Positions 16,474 to 25,090 of a stretch of DNA of 57,149 nt are shown one piece after another. The first letter of the stretch is position 1. Every line of letters begins with the position of its first letter. Under the pieces are notes generated by a model that ran no database searches, had not been told where the DNA came from, and saw only the letters and a list, made by a program, of their open reading frames with translations. The stretch is taken from contig JAMCWM010000009.1 in NCBI GenBank assembly GCA_023481175.1, positions 1-57,149 of the forward strand, in the 5' to 3' direction. The translations under genes were made by a program, and so were the position numbers. The stretch is from Nitrospirota bacterium (lineage in GTDB: Bacteria > Nitrospirota > Leptospirillia > Leptospirillales > Leptospirillaceae).

Positions 16474-16928
16474 AAGGAACAGATCCGAGTAAGGAGGAGG
16501 GGAGCCCCGGCTTCGCGGACGATGAAGAAGTCTTCGAAGCCAGGGCGCATCCGAGGAACTGGCAGCGGGGTTGGAGTCAGAGGGAGGCCGTGGCGTGTAA
16601 TATCGAAACTCGTCGGGTCTCGATTATGATTTCAAAGCCACCGCGGCTTCAGCCAATCTCTCGAAAACCGGAAAAAAAAGTGATAGGATCGTCATGAAAG
16701 TCCTGATGACCGTGCTATCCTCCCGGGCTTTGCGAGCGCTGGAAAATCCCGATTTTCCAGTCGATCTCCGGATCCTAAGCTTCCGGAAAAATGTCCCCGA
16801 CAAGAAACGGCAGGCCGATCCGCGAGGAAGATTCCGAACTTCCGGGAAAGGGAATCGTGGGATCTTTTCCGGATGAGGGTGGTTTTGTTAAACGCGGCGA
16901 CGAAAAAATTTAAAAACGGATCGTCAGA
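16474..16928. other. Intergenic region before the Hsp70 operon
   Basis: No supported gene. A perfect inverted repeat GGAAAATC-CC-GATTTTCC lies at 16741-16758. The part after 16860 is rich in A and T and should contain the promoter of the Hsp70 operon. Neither a housekeeping nor a heat-shock promoter pair could be assigned confidently. Confidence 0.35.
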
Positions 16929-19307
16929 TTGACCTCTCGAAAATCTCATGGAAAGAAAAAAAACGACCGCAATGTGACTCCGGAGCGCCTGATTTCCGAA
17001 GCCGCTTCCTTTTTGGAACGAGGACGCTTCCGCGAGGCCATCGAGCATTACAAAAAGCTTCTCGACCTGGACCGGAACCCGGACTGGGTCGAAGGTCTGG
17101 CCCGGGCCTACGAAGGACGCGCCCGGGAACTCGCCGGGAAGGGGATGTTCGAAGAGGCTCTCGGCGTTTGGCAAAACCGCAGCCGAATATGCGGAAAGCC
17201 GTTGGCCCAAGGACCTTACTTCGACTGGATCCTTGCCGCAAAGAAAATGAATGCGGGCGAACTTCTGCGACTCCTTTCCGACCCGGAGCAGACCGACAGG
17301 CGGGAGGAGATCGAAAAAATACTGCTTCTCCCCCTCTTCTGTCTTCCCGAAAAAGAATTCTCCGCCCTTCCTTCCGGAACGCCTTTCCTGGACCACTGCC
17401 GTCTGGCGCGCGAAGCTCTTTCCCGCTTCGCGACCGGGCAATTCGACCTGATGGACGGCTTGCTGGGACAAATTCCTTTCCGCTCCCCCTTTTCCGTATG
17501 GAAGCTCCTCCTGAAGGCCTTGTCTGTCGTCGGGAAGGAGCCGGAGGAGGCGGGGAGGATCCTTTCCCGGATCCCTGCCGGAGGGCCCTTCGACCCTCTC
17601 GTTTTGGCTGTCCGGACGGCCGCGCTTCCGGAAAAGGACCGTTTTTCGGCTCTTTCCGCCCTGTCTCCGGAAGGACGGCAGCTGGTCCTCGAATTGTGGG
17701 GATGTCCCGGAGACCTGGTTCCGTTTGCGTCGGAGCTGGCCTCCCCCGGGGCGGACACCCCCCGAAAGCTCTTCTCCATTCTGGAGAAGTATCGCCGCAA
17801 TCTCCCGAAAGACCTGCTCGACGCCTTTGTGCCAAGGCTTCTGGTCCACATGCCGGAGAAAGCGTCCTCCCTTCCCTCTCTTCTTCCGGGACTTCCGTCC
17901 TGGAAAATCGACCGGATCCGGAGCCTTCAGGCCGAACAGAGGGGAGATCTCGACGGAGCCACTCTTGGGTGGGAGATCGTCGCAGAAAAATTGGCGGAAG
18001 CCGAAGGGGTCCGGGCCGGAAAAGAGGTCGCGCTGATCTTGCGGCGTCTGGGAACGGGATTGCGGTCGAATTATTCTCCCGGAACGGATCCAGGCCAGAA
18101 TGCCAAGGCGGCCGGATTCTTCAAAAGAAGCCTCGAATTCGACCCCTACGACCGGGAGACCCTCCTCTGGCTCGCCCGGATTTCTCTTGAGAGTTCCGAT
18201 CTCCGCTCCTGCGGCCAGACCCTTGTCACGCTTCTCGATCTCTCACCGGAAGATCCCGAGGTCCTTATGCTGGCCGCGGAGCATGCCGGCCGGACCGGCG
18301 CCCACAAAAAAGCCATCGTTTTTTGCCACAGGATTCTCGTGATCGATCCTTCCAACGCGGAGGTCCGAAGGAAGAAGGGACGGGCCCATCTCGACGAGGC
18401 CCGAAAGCTGATCCGGGGGGATTTCTTCCCGGGAGCGCGAAAAGAACTTGCCGCCGCCGACCCATTGCTTTGCGAAAAGGAGGACCGGAAGAGACTTCAA
18501 CTCCTGGAAGCCCTTTCTGGCGCGAAGGAGGGGAAAACCTCCGGGCCCCTCTTCCCCGGCCTTTCCGGGAAGGACGGGATCTCCCTTCCGGACCTTTTTC
18601 TCCTTGCGGCGGAAGCCGAGAGGCTGAACCTGTCCAGGGAGAAGCTGTTGCCGAAGGCGGATCTTTCGTCCCGGAAGAAACATCCGGCGAGGGAACTGGT
18701 CGATCTCGCGGCCTGCCTTTCGGAGGAGGCCTCATCCGACCGGAGCGTCGGTTCGGCGCTCGCCTTCCTTCGGCCCAGGCTCGAAAAGATCTCTCTCAAG
18801 GGCCTCTCCGCGGAGGAGATCGGCGCGGTCTGCGACGCGCTCCTGAAACACGGCGAGAACGGGCTGGCAGGGAAAATTGCCGGGAACGGGCTGGCGATCC
18901 ACCGGAAGGATCCTCTTCTCACCTTCCTGTCTGTCCTGGCGGCGGCTCCCCGATCCATGGAGGAACTCGGAGAAACCCGCAACAAGAATCTTTTCGTCGC
19001 CTTCCAGGAAGCGAATTCCAGGGGAGATCTCCGGACGGCCGCCCGGATCACCGACTTCATGGAAAGGCTCATAAAGGACCAGGAGACGGAGGGGGATCCC
19101 GAAGAAGACCGGGCGCTCTTCGACGAATTGATGGCCGATCTCAAATGGGCCTTGAAGGCAAAGGAATACGAGGGGATCCAGGTCATCGCCCAGAACGTTC
19201 TCGGGCACGATACGGTCCGCGAGGTCCGGGAAAGATTTTCCGGGAACAGGAAACGGCAGGCGGAGGAATTTGTCCGGCTCATCGGGCGGTTCTACGATCT
19301 CCTTTAG
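16929..19307 (+). CDS. Large TPR-type protein heading the Hsp70 operon
   Basis: The frame opens at TTG (16929). It runs 792 residues of almost pure helix. TPR-like helical pairs are seen near the N-terminus (AASFLERGRFREAIEHYKKL), the middle (LLWLARISLESSDLRSCGQT) and again at HKKAIVFCHRILVIDPSNAE. No enzymatic motif is visible. The start is uncertain because no strong ribosome site precedes it. It lies 47 bases before the J-like gene and, like other large TPR partners of Hsp70 operons, may deliver clients or tether the chaperone. That role is inferred from context. Confidence 0.75.
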   Translation: MTSRKSHGKKKNDRNVTPERLISEAASFLERGRFREAIEHYKKLLDLDRNPDWVEGLARAYEGRARELAGKGMFEEALGVWQNRSRICGKPLAQGPYFDWILAAKKMNAGELLRLLSDPEQTDRREEIEKILLLPLFCLPEKEFSALPSGTPFLDHCRLAREALSRFATGQFDLMDGLLGQIPFRSPFSVWKLLLKALSVVGKEPEEAGRILSRIPAGGPFDPLVLAVRTAALPEKDRFSALSALSPEGRQLVLELWGCPGDLVPFASELASPGADTPRKLFSILEKYRRNLPKDLLDAFVPRLLVHMPEKASSLPSLLPGLPSWKIDRIRSLQAEQRGDLDGATLGWEIVAEKLAEAEGVRAGKEVALILRRLGTGLRSNYSPGTDPGQNAKAAGFFKRSLEFDPYDRETLLWLARISLESSDLRSCGQTLVTLLDLSPEDPEVLMLAAEHAGRTGAHKKAIVFCHRILVIDPSNAEVRRKKGRAHLDEARKLIRGDFFPGARKELAAADPLLCEKEDRKRLQLLEALSGAKEGKTSGPLFPGLSGKDGISLPDLFLLAAEAERLNLSREKLLPKADLSSRKKHPARELVDLAACLSEEASSDRSVGSALAFLRPRLEKISLKGLSAEEIGAVCDALLKHGENGLAGKIAGNGLAIHRKDPLLTFLSVLAAAPRSMEELGETRNKNLFVAFQEANSRGDLRTAARITDFMERLIKDQETEGDPEEDRALFDELMADLKWALKAKEYEGIQVIAQNVLGHDTVREVRERFSGNRKRQAEEFVRLIGRFYDLL

Positions 19308-19354
19308 GATGTCCCCTGTCCTCTCCCGTCAGGGAGAATTCGAAGGAGGAACCT

Positions 19355-19648
19355 TTGATCACAGATCCTTATGAAATTCTCGGAATCTCGCCGGCGGCCG
19401 GCGACGCCGAGATCCGGGCCGCCTATATCGCCGCCGTGCGCAATTGTCCGCCCGAGCGCGACCCTTCGGGATTCGAGGCCATCCGTGCGGCGTACGAAAA
19501 GATCGAAACCTTGAAAAAAAGATTGGAATACGAGATGTTCGACAGAACCGCCCCCACTCCGGAGGATCTCTTTTTCCGGCTGCGGCGATCCTTTGTTCCG
19601 CACCGGCCGGAGGAAAGGACGATCGTCCGGGTCCTGGACAAGAAGTGA
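19355..19648 (+). CDS. J-domain-like co-chaperone lacking HPD
   Basis: The start is a TTG at 19355 with AAGGAGG five bases upstream. The 97-residue protein begins ITDPYEILGISPAAGDAEIR, an obvious helix I/II of a J domain, and continues AAYIAAVRNCPPERDPSGFE. Where J proteins have the HPD tripeptide that triggers Hsp70 ATP hydrolysis, this one has PPERD. It ends with a short basic tail. HPD-less or PPE-type J proteins are known as partners of HscC-like Hsp70s, and this gene sits in such an operon. Its TGA overlaps the next start by 4 bases (GTGA). Confidence 0.8.
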   Translation: MITDPYEILGISPAAGDAEIRAAYIAAVRNCPPERDPSGFEAIRAAYEKIETLKKRLEYEMFDRTAPTPEDLFFRLRRSFVPHRPEERTIVRVLDKK

Positions 19649-20304
19649 CCCAGGAGGAAAAGGAAGGGCTCGTCCTGGAGTTTCGGGCATGTCTCGATTC
19701 TCTGGACGATTTCGACTCTCCGGCTCCGGAGGAGCCGTCCCCCCCGGATCTCCGGGTTCTCCTGACCGAAATGGCCCTTCTGAAAAACGAGGTGCGGACC
19801 GGGACGCGGCAGTCGAAAGGTCTCCTTCAGGAGCTCCGCCAATACTCGGAACTCCTGAAGGAGGAAAACGACCGGCTCTCCCGGGATCTCGAAAGAGCGA
19901 AGGAGAAACTTCCGGAGGCCAGACGGCAGGCGGAGCGGGAGATTCTTCTGGGGGTCCTCGATCTCCGGGACCGGCTTGAATCGGGGGTGGAGGCTCTTTC
20001 CTCCCGGAAAACCTCCTTTTTTTCCCGCTTCTTTTCGAGGGAAGCCCGCCTCATCGACAGTCTTTCGGAGGGTCTCTCCCTCACTCTGGGCCGCACGGAC
20101 GACTTTCTCGCCCGCTTCCGGGTCCGGGCCTTTCCCAGCGTCGGGAGGGCGCTCGATCCGGAAATCATGCGTGCGGTGACGGCCGAATCGGTGGAAGACC
20201 TTCCGGAGGGGGTCGTGGTCCGGGAGATAAGAAAGGGCTTCTTCATTGACGGGGATCTGTTGCGGGTGGCCGAAGTCGTCGTGAACAAAAAAGGAAAGGG
20301 GTAA
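19645..20304 (+). CDS. GrpE-like nucleotide exchange factor
   Basis: Start GTG 19645 overlaps the J-gene stop. Residues 50-110 form a long coiled coil (LRQYSELLKEENDRLSRDLE), as in GrpE dimers. The C-terminal part (SVGRALDPEIMRAVTAESVE, then GVVVREIRKGFFIDGDLLRV) matches the GrpE beta-wing pattern ending in V-x-V-x-K. Overall identity to housekeeping GrpE looks low, and the N-terminal helix is shorter. It should swap ADP for ATP on the Hsp70 encoded next, whose ATG overlaps its TAA by one base. Confidence 0.82.
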   Translation: MTQEEKEGLVLEFRACLDSLDDFDSPAPEEPSPPDLRVLLTEMALLKNEVRTGTRQSKGLLQELRQYSELLKEENDRLSRDLERAKEKLPEARRQAEREILLGVLDLRDRLESGVEALSSRKTSFFSRFFSREARLIDSLSEGLSLTLGRTDDFLARFRVRAFPSVGRALDPEIMRAVTAESVEDLPEGVVVREIRKGFFIDGDLLRVAEVVVNKKGKG

Positions 20305-22064
20305 TGTCAATGGATGGTGTCATCGTTGGAATCGACCTGGGGACGACAAACTCCGAGGTGGCCGTGGTCAGGGACGGAAGGGTGGAGGTCATCCCCGTTT
20401 CGGGGAATTCCCGGATTCTTCCGTCGGTGGTGGGGATCGGCGACAGCGGAACTCTCCTGGTGGGAGAGGCGGCCAGGAACCAGTATATCCTGCATCCGGA
20501 ACGCACTGTCCGGTCCATCAAGCGGCGCATGGGAGAGTTCGGGAAGGTCGCGATGGGGGAGAACCAGTACACTCCCCAGGAAATTTCCGCCATGATCCTC
20601 GCCCGTCTGAAGCAGGCGGCCGAGGCCCATCTGGGACAGACGGTCGGAAAGGCCGTCATCACCGTTCCCGCCTTCTTTTCCGATGCCCAGCGGCAGGCGA
20701 CGCGCGAAGCGGGAGAAATCGCGGGGCTCGAGGTGGTGCGCATCCTGAACGAGCCCACGGCGGCCGCACTTTCCTACGAGAAGCGCCTGGATTCCGCCCG
20801 AAAGCTGCTCGTCTACGACCTTGGGGGCGGGACCTTCGATGTGTCGATCGTCAACATCGAAGGGGAGGTGGTCGAGGTCCTGGCGAGTCACGGCAACAAT
20901 CATCTGGGAGGAGACGACTTCGACCGCAAGATCGTCGACCGCGCCCTGGAGCATCTCGAAGGCCTCCACAAAACCGACTTCCGGGGGATGCCCACGGTCA
21001 TGGCCCGCCTCCAGAGGGCCGCGGAAGAGGCCAAGATCGCCTTGTCCTCCGCTCCCTTCGTCACATTGTCGGAAGAATACCTTTCGGAAAAGGACGGGGT
21101 TCCGGTCCATCTTTCTCTCGAGATTTCCCGGACGGACTACGAAGAGATGATCGGGGACTATATCGACGAGACCATGAACGCGGTTCATATCGCCATCAGG
21201 AATGCCCGTCTCTCCGTCTCGGAGATCGACGAGATCCTCCTGGTGGGAGGCAGCACGCGGACCCCCCTGATCGTCCGGCGGCTTACGGAGGATCTCGGCA
21301 AGGTCCCGCGCTTCGAGGTGGATCCCGATCTGTGCGTCGCCATGGGAGCGGCGATCCAGGCCAGCCTCATCGCGGGAACCGGAGCTCCGAGGGTCCTGGT
21401 GGACGTCACTCCCTACACCTTCGGCATCTCTGTCCTGGGCTATCTTCCGGACGGAATGGAATACCCGAAATGCTTCGCCCCCCTCATCAGAAAGAACTCT
21501 CCGATTCCCGTCTCGAAGAGCGAGGTGTTCACGACCTCGCACGACGGCCAGACGGAGGTCGAGATCACGGTCTATCAGGGAGAGCACCCGGACGCTCTCG
21601 AAAACATCGAAATCGGACAGTTCCTGGTGACGGGACTCCGCCCTCTCCCCCAAGGCGAAAATCTCGTCATCGTCTCCTTTTCCCTGGATCTCGACGGCCT
21701 CCTCCGCGTCACCGCCCGCGAGAAAGAGACGGGGCTCGAGTGTTCCATCGATATCGAGCGGACGATCGCGCCTCTCGGACAGGAGGAGCTCGACCGGTCC
21801 CGGGAAAGGATCGTCGGCCTTATTGGGGAAGGATCCGGAAAATTTGCCGAAGGGGCCGCCCCCGGGAGCTCCGCACTTTCCGAAAGAATACGTTCCCTGA
21901 GGGAGCGCGCCGACCGTCTTCTCGCGGGAAGCCTGGACGGAGAGGACAGGGAGGATCTGATCGAACGCGTCTCCGGAATGATCGACCAAGCGGACGGTCC
22001 GGAGGAAGAATTGCTCAAGGCCGCCGGGGATCTCGAGGACCTTCTCTTCTATCTGGAGGCGTAG
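20304..22064 (+). CDS. Hsp70-family chaperone, short HscC-like type
   Basis: The ATPase domain has phosphate 1 VGIDLGTTNSEVAVV, connect motif ILNEPTAAALSY, YDLGGGTFDVSIV, and adenosine loop LLVGGSTRTPLI. The substrate domain follows (DVTPYTFGISVLGYLPDG, then VFTTSHDGQTEVEITVYQGE). At 586 residues it is some 50 shorter than DnaK, with a reduced lid and no EEVD-like tail, as in HscC/DnaK2 proteins. With its own J-like and GrpE-like genes immediately before it, it is likely a specialised chaperone for a narrow client set rather than the general DnaK. Two Met codons (20304, 20310) could start it. Confidence 0.9.
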   Translation: MSMDGVIVGIDLGTTNSEVAVVRDGRVEVIPVSGNSRILPSVVGIGDSGTLLVGEAARNQYILHPERTVRSIKRRMGEFGKVAMGENQYTPQEISAMILARLKQAAEAHLGQTVGKAVITVPAFFSDAQRQATREAGEIAGLEVVRILNEPTAAALSYEKRLDSARKLLVYDLGGGTFDVSIVNIEGEVVEVLASHGNNHLGGDDFDRKIVDRALEHLEGLHKTDFRGMPTVMARLQRAAEEAKIALSSAPFVTLSEEYLSEKDGVPVHLSLEISRTDYEEMIGDYIDETMNAVHIAIRNARLSVSEIDEILLVGGSTRTPLIVRRLTEDLGKVPRFEVDPDLCVAMGAAIQASLIAGTGAPRVLVDVTPYTFGISVLGYLPDGMEYPKCFAPLIRKNSPIPVSKSEVFTTSHDGQTEVEITVYQGEHPDALENIEIGQFLVTGLRPLPQGENLVIVSFSLDLDGLLRVTAREKETGLECSIDIERTIAPLGQEELDRSRERIVGLIGEGSGKFAEGAAPGSSALSERIRSLRERADRLLAGSLDGEDREDLIERVSGMIDQADGPEEELLKAAGDLEDLLFYLEA

Positions 22065-22067
22065 GGG

Positions 22068-22526
22068 ATGTCCTCCGGCGGCGGGAGGCGTTGTCCGGGT
22101 TGCCGCTCTTCCCTGGAAACGGGACCTGTCTGCCGGCGGTGCGGAAGCGATTTTTCGCTTGTGCGGGAGGCGGAAAGGCAGGCTCTCGCTCTCTATTGCC
22201 GGGCGATCTCCGCCTGGTCCCGGAAGGAGCGGGAACTGGCCCAATCGCTTCTCTCGTCCGCGCTGTTTCTGGATAGGGAACTCCCGGGGGCACGGGAAAT
22301 CGACCGGCTGTTTTCGGGGAGGTCCGGGGGGAAAATCCCCTTCGAAACCGCCGATCTTCCCGAGAAGGAACCCTCTTCCGGTATAGCCACTCCCCGGGCG
22401 GTCAGGCTGGATCTTCCCGGATCCGGGCGCCCGGTCTATCTCCGGAAAAAAGTTCCGCTTCCCCGAAAAGGGCTCGGAACATCCTCCCGGAAATACCCCG
22501 AAATTCCTATCCTTCGACTGGTCTGA
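22068..22526 (+). CDS. Zinc-ribbon protein closing the Hsp70 operon
   Basis: The N-terminus has two CxxC knuckles (CPGC at about 9-12 and CRRC at 22-25), a small zinc ribbon. An amphipathic helical pair follows (ALALYCRAISAWSRKERELA, then LLSSALFLDRELPGAREIDR) that looks like one TPR unit. The last 60 residues are basic and Pro-rich and look unstructured. It starts 3 bases after the Hsp70 stop, so it is certainly in the operon. It is possibly an adaptor or client of the chaperone. The family is not recognised. Confidence 0.7.
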   Translation: MSSGGGRRCPGCRSSLETGPVCRRCGSDFSLVREAERQALALYCRAISAWSRKERELAQSLLSSALFLDRELPGAREIDRLFSGRSGGKIPFETADLPEKEPSSGIATPRAVRLDLPGSGRPVYLRKKVPLPRKGLGTSSRKYPEIPILRLV

Positions 22527-22891
22527 CTCCCCCCCGATTTTTCTCTCTCCGCGACCTTCCCGCGGGGGCCCTGGGCATTCTTCGCATGACCGCCGGATGT
22601 TCTGTCCGTGATTTGGAAAATTGAGAGGAATTGTTTCCGGAAGGATTCGGCCGCATCCCGCCTCCCCGAGAGCTCCCCTGTGCGATCGCTTCCGGGGAAC
22701 TTGCGACCGGCCAACTGGATCTTCTTCGTCGGGAAAACCCGGGGACGGGCAAAGAGGACGCCTTGAACCAGTCCGCCCCGTGAGGAGGGAAGCATAAAAT
22801 GGCACCAGTGCCGCGCAATGCTTCCCGATCGATCCCAAAAACGGAACCCATCGACACCCGCTGCTATCCCGACAACTCCTCAAAGTGATGC
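22527..22891. other. Intergenic region after the Hsp70 operon
   Basis: No supported gene. A plus-strand stretch near 22616-22783 (ELFPEGFGRIPPPREL then ASGELATGQLDLLRREN) has a protein-like pattern but no good start and no known family. It may be a relic. A run of seven C at 22534 follows the operon, but no clear terminator hairpin is present. Confidence 0.35.
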
Positions 22892-22970
22892 GCGCCATTT
22901 AAAGTGGCGCTATAATCTCATCGCGCCATATAACGGCTATAATATGGCGCAATAGAATAATCGCGCCATA
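22892..22970 (+). promoter_or_regulatory. Operator array of GCGCCAT boxes before the fic gene
   Basis: Three blocks precede the gene: a near-palindrome GCGCCATTTAAAGTGGCGC (22892-22910); a perfect 9-bp inverted repeat GCGCCATAT/ATATGGCGC (22923-22931 and 22942-22950); and a half-site GCGCCATA (22963-22970). TATAAT occurs at 22911-22916 and again inside the second palindrome at 22938-22943, so bound protein would block the promoter. The Fic protein itself has an N-terminal winged helix, so autoregulation is the natural inference. Confidence 0.75.
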
Positions 22971-22984
22971 ACGGAGACGAAATC

Positions 22985-24382
22985 ATGCCGAAGAGAGTCC
23001 TCCAAACCGAACTCGACACTGTCGTCTTGGCGGTTGCGCGATTCCCGGAAGGGGCTTCCCTTGAGGAAATCAGCCGCGCGCTCGAGTCGAAACTCCCGCG
23101 CCGCACTCTACAGCGCCGATTGGCGCAACTTGTCGGGCAGCAACGGTTGATCCTTACAGGCCGTGGGCGGGCGAGCCTCTACCGGTTGCCTTCCGTAAAA
23201 ATTTCTTTAGCGGCGAGGGGGAGTGCTAGTGCTAAGGGAACAGCCGATTTGACGGTCTACATTCCGGTCTCCCCGGAAGGAGAGGCTGTGCGACAGGCCG
23301 TCCGTGCGCCGATACAAAATCGCCAACCGGTGGGATACAACCGGACATTTCTTGGTACGTACAAGCCTAATCGAACCTTTTACCTCCCTCAAGAAATCCG
23401 CCGGCGCCTCCTCGAGACGGGCCGTTCGCCCGATGGTCACCGGCCAGCCGGGACTTATGCGCGCCAGATTTACGATCGTTTGCTGATCGACCTGTCGTGG
23501 AACTCCAGCCGCCTGGAGGGCAATACATACTCCCTGCTCGATACGGAACGACTTCTCAAGCTGGGCGAGCCCGCCCTGGGGAAGGATATTCGTGAAACGC
23601 AGATGATCCTGAACCACAAGGCCGCGATCGAACTGCTGGTCGGTCAGGCCGCCGAGGTCGGGTTCAACCGTTACACCATTTTGAACCTTCATGCGTTGCT
23701 GTCGGAAAACCTGCTCGCCGACCCGGCCGCCGGCGGACGTTTGCGCGCCATACCGGTCAAGATCGGCGGTACGGTCTACCATCCGTTGGAGGTGCCGCAA
23801 TTGATCGAGGAATGTTTTGACCATATTCTCGAAACCGCCTCGGCGATAGTCGATCCGTTCGAGCAAGCCTTCTTTGCCATGGTGCACCTTCCCTACCTGC
23901 AGCCGTTCGAGGATGTAAACAAGCGAGTTTCGCGCCTCGCCGCGAATTTGCCGCTTATCCGAGAGAATCTGAGCCCATTGTCGTTCATCGACGTGCCCGA
24001 GAAAGCCTACATCGACGGATTCATTGGGGTCTACGAACAAAACCGCGTCGAGTTGCTGCGTGACGTTTTCGTGTGGGCCTATGAGCGATCATGTGCACGC
24101 TACGTGGCGGTGCGTCAGTCTCTCGGAGATCCGGACCCCTTTCGCCTGCGCTACCGAGCCCTGGTGACAGAGACGGTCTCCAGTGTCGTCAGGGGGAGGA
24201 TGGACAAAAAGACCGCCGCAACGTTCATCAAGCATCGGGCCGACGAGGATATCCCGCAGAAAGATCGGATGCGATTTATCGAAGTGATTGAAGCGTCGCT
24301 TATGGGTCTCCATGAGGGGAACATCGCGCGCTATGGTTTGCGACCGTCTCAGTATCGGAATTGGAAGGAAAGCTGGCTTTGA
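22985..24382 (+). CDS. Fic-fold protein with N-terminal winged helix and Gln in the catalytic motif
   Basis: Residues 1-68 form a winged helix-turn-helix (SLEEISRALESKLPRRTLQR ... GRGRASLYRLPS). Residues 174-180 (SSRLEGN) fit the inhibitory (S/T)xxxE(G/N) helix. The Fic core motif is LQPFEDVNKR at 305-314: the catalytic His of HPFxxGNGR is Gln306 and the Gly-Asn-Gly part is Val-Asn-Lys. AMPylation in the usual way is therefore doubtful; phosphotransfer or a purely regulatory role is possible. GGAG lies 8 bases before the ATG. Codon choice is more relaxed than in neighbours (more TTG, CGA, GTT), which suggests transfer. It is preceded by the operator array. Confidence 0.85.
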   Translation: MPKRVLQTELDTVVLAVARFPEGASLEEISRALESKLPRRTLQRRLAQLVGQQRLILTGRGRASLYRLPSVKISLAARGSASAKGTADLTVYIPVSPEGEAVRQAVRAPIQNRQPVGYNRTFLGTYKPNRTFYLPQEIRRRLLETGRSPDGHRPAGTYARQIYDRLLIDLSWNSSRLEGNTYSLLDTERLLKLGEPALGKDIRETQMILNHKAAIELLVGQAAEVGFNRYTILNLHALLSENLLADPAAGGRLRAIPVKIGGTVYHPLEVPQLIEECFDHILETASAIVDPFEQAFFAMVHLPYLQPFEDVNKRVSRLAANLPLIRENLSPLSFIDVPEKAYIDGFIGVYEQNRVELLRDVFVWAYERSCARYVAVRQSLGDPDPFRLRYRALVTETVSSVVRGRMDKKTAATFIKHRADEDIPQKDRMRFIEVIEASLMGLHEGNIARYGLRPSQYRNWKESWL

Positions 24383-24703
24383 TCCTTGTTTTTCTCGGGG
24401 TGAATCATTTATCTGGTGAAGTGGCACTCAATCCGTTCATTCGCAATCCGGCAAGCCTGGAAAACAATACATCCATAAAAATTTATAATTAAAAAGAAAT
24501 CCACACACATCTATTGACAAACTAATGATATCACAGTATTAATAAAAGTATAATAATTATATTCAGAGGAATCTGTAGAGTTTTAGAACCGTTTCCGAAT
24601 CGACACATGTTAGGGGGAAGAATCGTTCAGAAAAGAAGTATGATGTCCGATGAGTTTCATGCCATCGCATTCCCGCTGACATCATTTGGCCCTGGAGATC
24701 TTC
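24383..24703. other. AT-rich gap with candidate promoter and long leader
   Basis: Bases 24460-24570 are strongly A+T-rich. A promoter candidate is marked separately. The 160 bases between it and the next start contain no reading frame of note and no riboswitch fold that could be recognised. Confidence 0.35.
24514..24542 (+). promoter_or_regulatory. Candidate promoter for the Rossmann/GGDEF-EAL pair
   Basis: TTGACA (24514-24519), 17 bases, then TATTAA (24537-24542). The -35 is perfect and the -10 is four of six. It lies in the AT-rich island and points at the gene at 24704. Confidence 0.45.
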
Positions 24704-25090
24704 GTGAAATCTGTCAAGGTGGTTTTGATCGGATTGGGACGTGGGGGGAGAAGATTTTACGAGAAGTTCCGACTTCTGGGAGAAGACCGGATCAAGAGAC
24801 TGGCGGTCTTTGAAACGGCCTTCGATTATCCGCCGGCGGATCGGATCAAAAGGGACCATATTCCTTTCTGCGCGCACTACAAGGTCGCCTTGACCCGACT
24901 GGGCACCGAAAAAGACATCATTCGGGATGCGACCACTGTCCCCGAGGTCAAGAACGACCTCAGACACCTTTTCCAGAAAAGCGGGAATCATCCTACGGTC
25001 CTGGCCCCTCTGGCGGTCTCCTGTCTGTCGTGGCCCATCTCCGACCCGCGTGAAGAACTCGTCCAGGATCCTAAGGATCCCGGCACCTGA
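24704..25090 (+). CDS. Short Rossmann-fold protein coupled to a c-di-GMP enzyme
   Basis: Start GTG 24704 follows GGAG by 7 bases. The first residues KVVLIGLGRGGRRFYEKF are a classic dinucleotide-binding beta-alpha turn (GxGxxG at about 10-15). LAVFE follows as strand 2 and DATTVPEVKNDLRHLFQ as a later strand and helix. At 128 residues it holds little more than the nucleotide-binding half of a dehydrogenase and no catalytic domain, so it may sense NAD(P) or be a truncated gene. Its TGA overlaps the ATG of the PAS-GGDEF-EAL gene by one base, which ties the two together. Confidence 0.65.
   Translation: MKSVKVVLIGLGRGGRRFYEKFRLLGEDRIKRLAVFETAFDYPPADRIKRDHIPFCAHYKVALTRLGTEKDIIRDATTVPEVKNDLRHLFQKSGNHPTVLAPLAVSCLSWPISDPREELVQDPKDPGT

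Noticed and set aside
24543-24703. c-di-GMP riboswitch before the GGDEF-EAL pair
   Set aside because: The leader lacks the conserved core of the known c-di-GMP riboswitches as far as can be judged by eye.
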